Below are positions 6,315 through 6,487 of a stretch of DNA of 6,487 nt, piece by piece. Position numbers and translations under genes: made by a program. The notes under the pieces are model-generated. The model did no database searches and was not told the DNA's origin. It saw only the letters and a list, made by a program, of their open reading frames with translations. The DNA is from Myxococcales bacterium UBA5297 (GTDB taxonomy: Bacteria; Myxococcota; Myxococcia; Myxococcales; UBA5297): assembly GCA_002408385.1 (NCBI GenBank), contig DHSB01000222.1:24953-31439 (forward strand), in the 5' to 3' direction. Position 1 is the first letter of the stretch; every line of letters starts with the position of its first letter.

Positions 6315-6487
6315 CTAGCGCACCGCCACGCTGACCGCCTTGAACTCGGGCGTCCCCGCGCGGCCGAGCAGATCGAACAGCGCCCCCTCGGCGGTCGTCA
6401 CCACCGCCCCGAGGTCGCGAGCGCGCTCGAGCCCCCACTGCTTGTCCTCGGCCTTCCGCGACAGCAGCGCGTCGGCGCACAGGTAGG
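6315..6487 (-). CDS. Isochorismatase-family hydrolase, C-terminal fragment (5' partial)
   Basis: The frame enters from the right edge and ends at TAG (6315-6317), giving the last 56 residues. They contain SRKAEDKQWGLERAR, then GAVVTTAEGALFDLLGRAGT and PEFKAVS. This is the characteristic end of isochorismatase-like cysteine hydrolases (the YcaC/nicotinamidase-like superfamily), where the TTAE...LF.LLGRAGTPEFK stretch is well conserved. Because only the C-terminus is visible, the catalytic Asp-Lys-Cys triad lies outside and the substrate cannot be named. No start codon is in the window. The gene converges on the phosphohexomutase, and its stop lies 28 bases from the shared hairpin. Longer frames overlapping it on the same strand are Arg-rich shadows. 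Confidence 0.88.
   Translation of the reverse strand, partial: YLCADALLSRKAEDKQWGLERARDLGAVVTTAEGALFDLLGRAGTPEFKAVSVAVR

Noticed and set aside
1..6487. A CRISPR array, transposon, phage or defence-system island
   Set aside because: No regularly spaced repeats, transposase or integrase motifs, terminal repeats, tRNA attachment site or compositional break are visible. The gene content is housekeeping-like.

Overview
The window is uniformly GC-rich, with codon third positions strongly biased to G or C, and carries bacterial chromosomal genes. The PIN-PhoH protein, the Ser/Thr kinase fused to TPR-like helices, and the codon bias together suggest a Myxococcota-like or other 'deltaproteobacterial' lineage. 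That placement rests on remembered family flavour, not on a search, and is tentative. There are no insertion sequences, integrases, tRNAs, rRNAs, CRISPR repeats or phage genes, and nothing suggests a recent genomic island.

Layout from left to right. (1) Bases 1-1372, plus strand: the 3' part of a Ser/Thr protein kinase with TPR-like helices before its kinase domain; the start lies outside the window. (2) Bases 1373-1625: a gap between converging genes, with an imperfect hairpin and an odd start-less reading frame on the minus strand. (3) Bases 1626-4272, minus strand: a compact three-gene run transcribed leftwards, consisting of a PIN-PhoH RNase/ATPase, then a class I SAM-dependent methyltransferase, then a small exported protein with four cysteines and no recognised family. 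Gaps are 25 and 3 bases. (4) Bases 4273-4498: a divergent intergenic region with a perfect TATAAT box reading left, a hairpin in the PhoH leader, and a second, long inverted repeat upstream. (5) Bases 4499-6232, plus strand: a complete phosphohexomutase of the PGM2/PgcA type. (6) Bases 6233-6314: a strong hairpin between converging genes. (7) Bases 6315-6487, minus strand: the C-terminal end of an isochorismatase-family hydrolase whose 5' part lies beyond the right edge.

Functionally this looks like ordinary core and housekeeping territory: phosphorylation signalling, RNA processing, methylation and sugar-phosphate metabolism. I find no evidence for a new multi-gene defence or biosynthetic system. 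The points most worth a second look are the uncharacterised cysteine-containing exported protein attached to the PhoH/methyltransferase run, the structured divergent promoter region, and the coding-like frame directly after that exported protein's stop codon.
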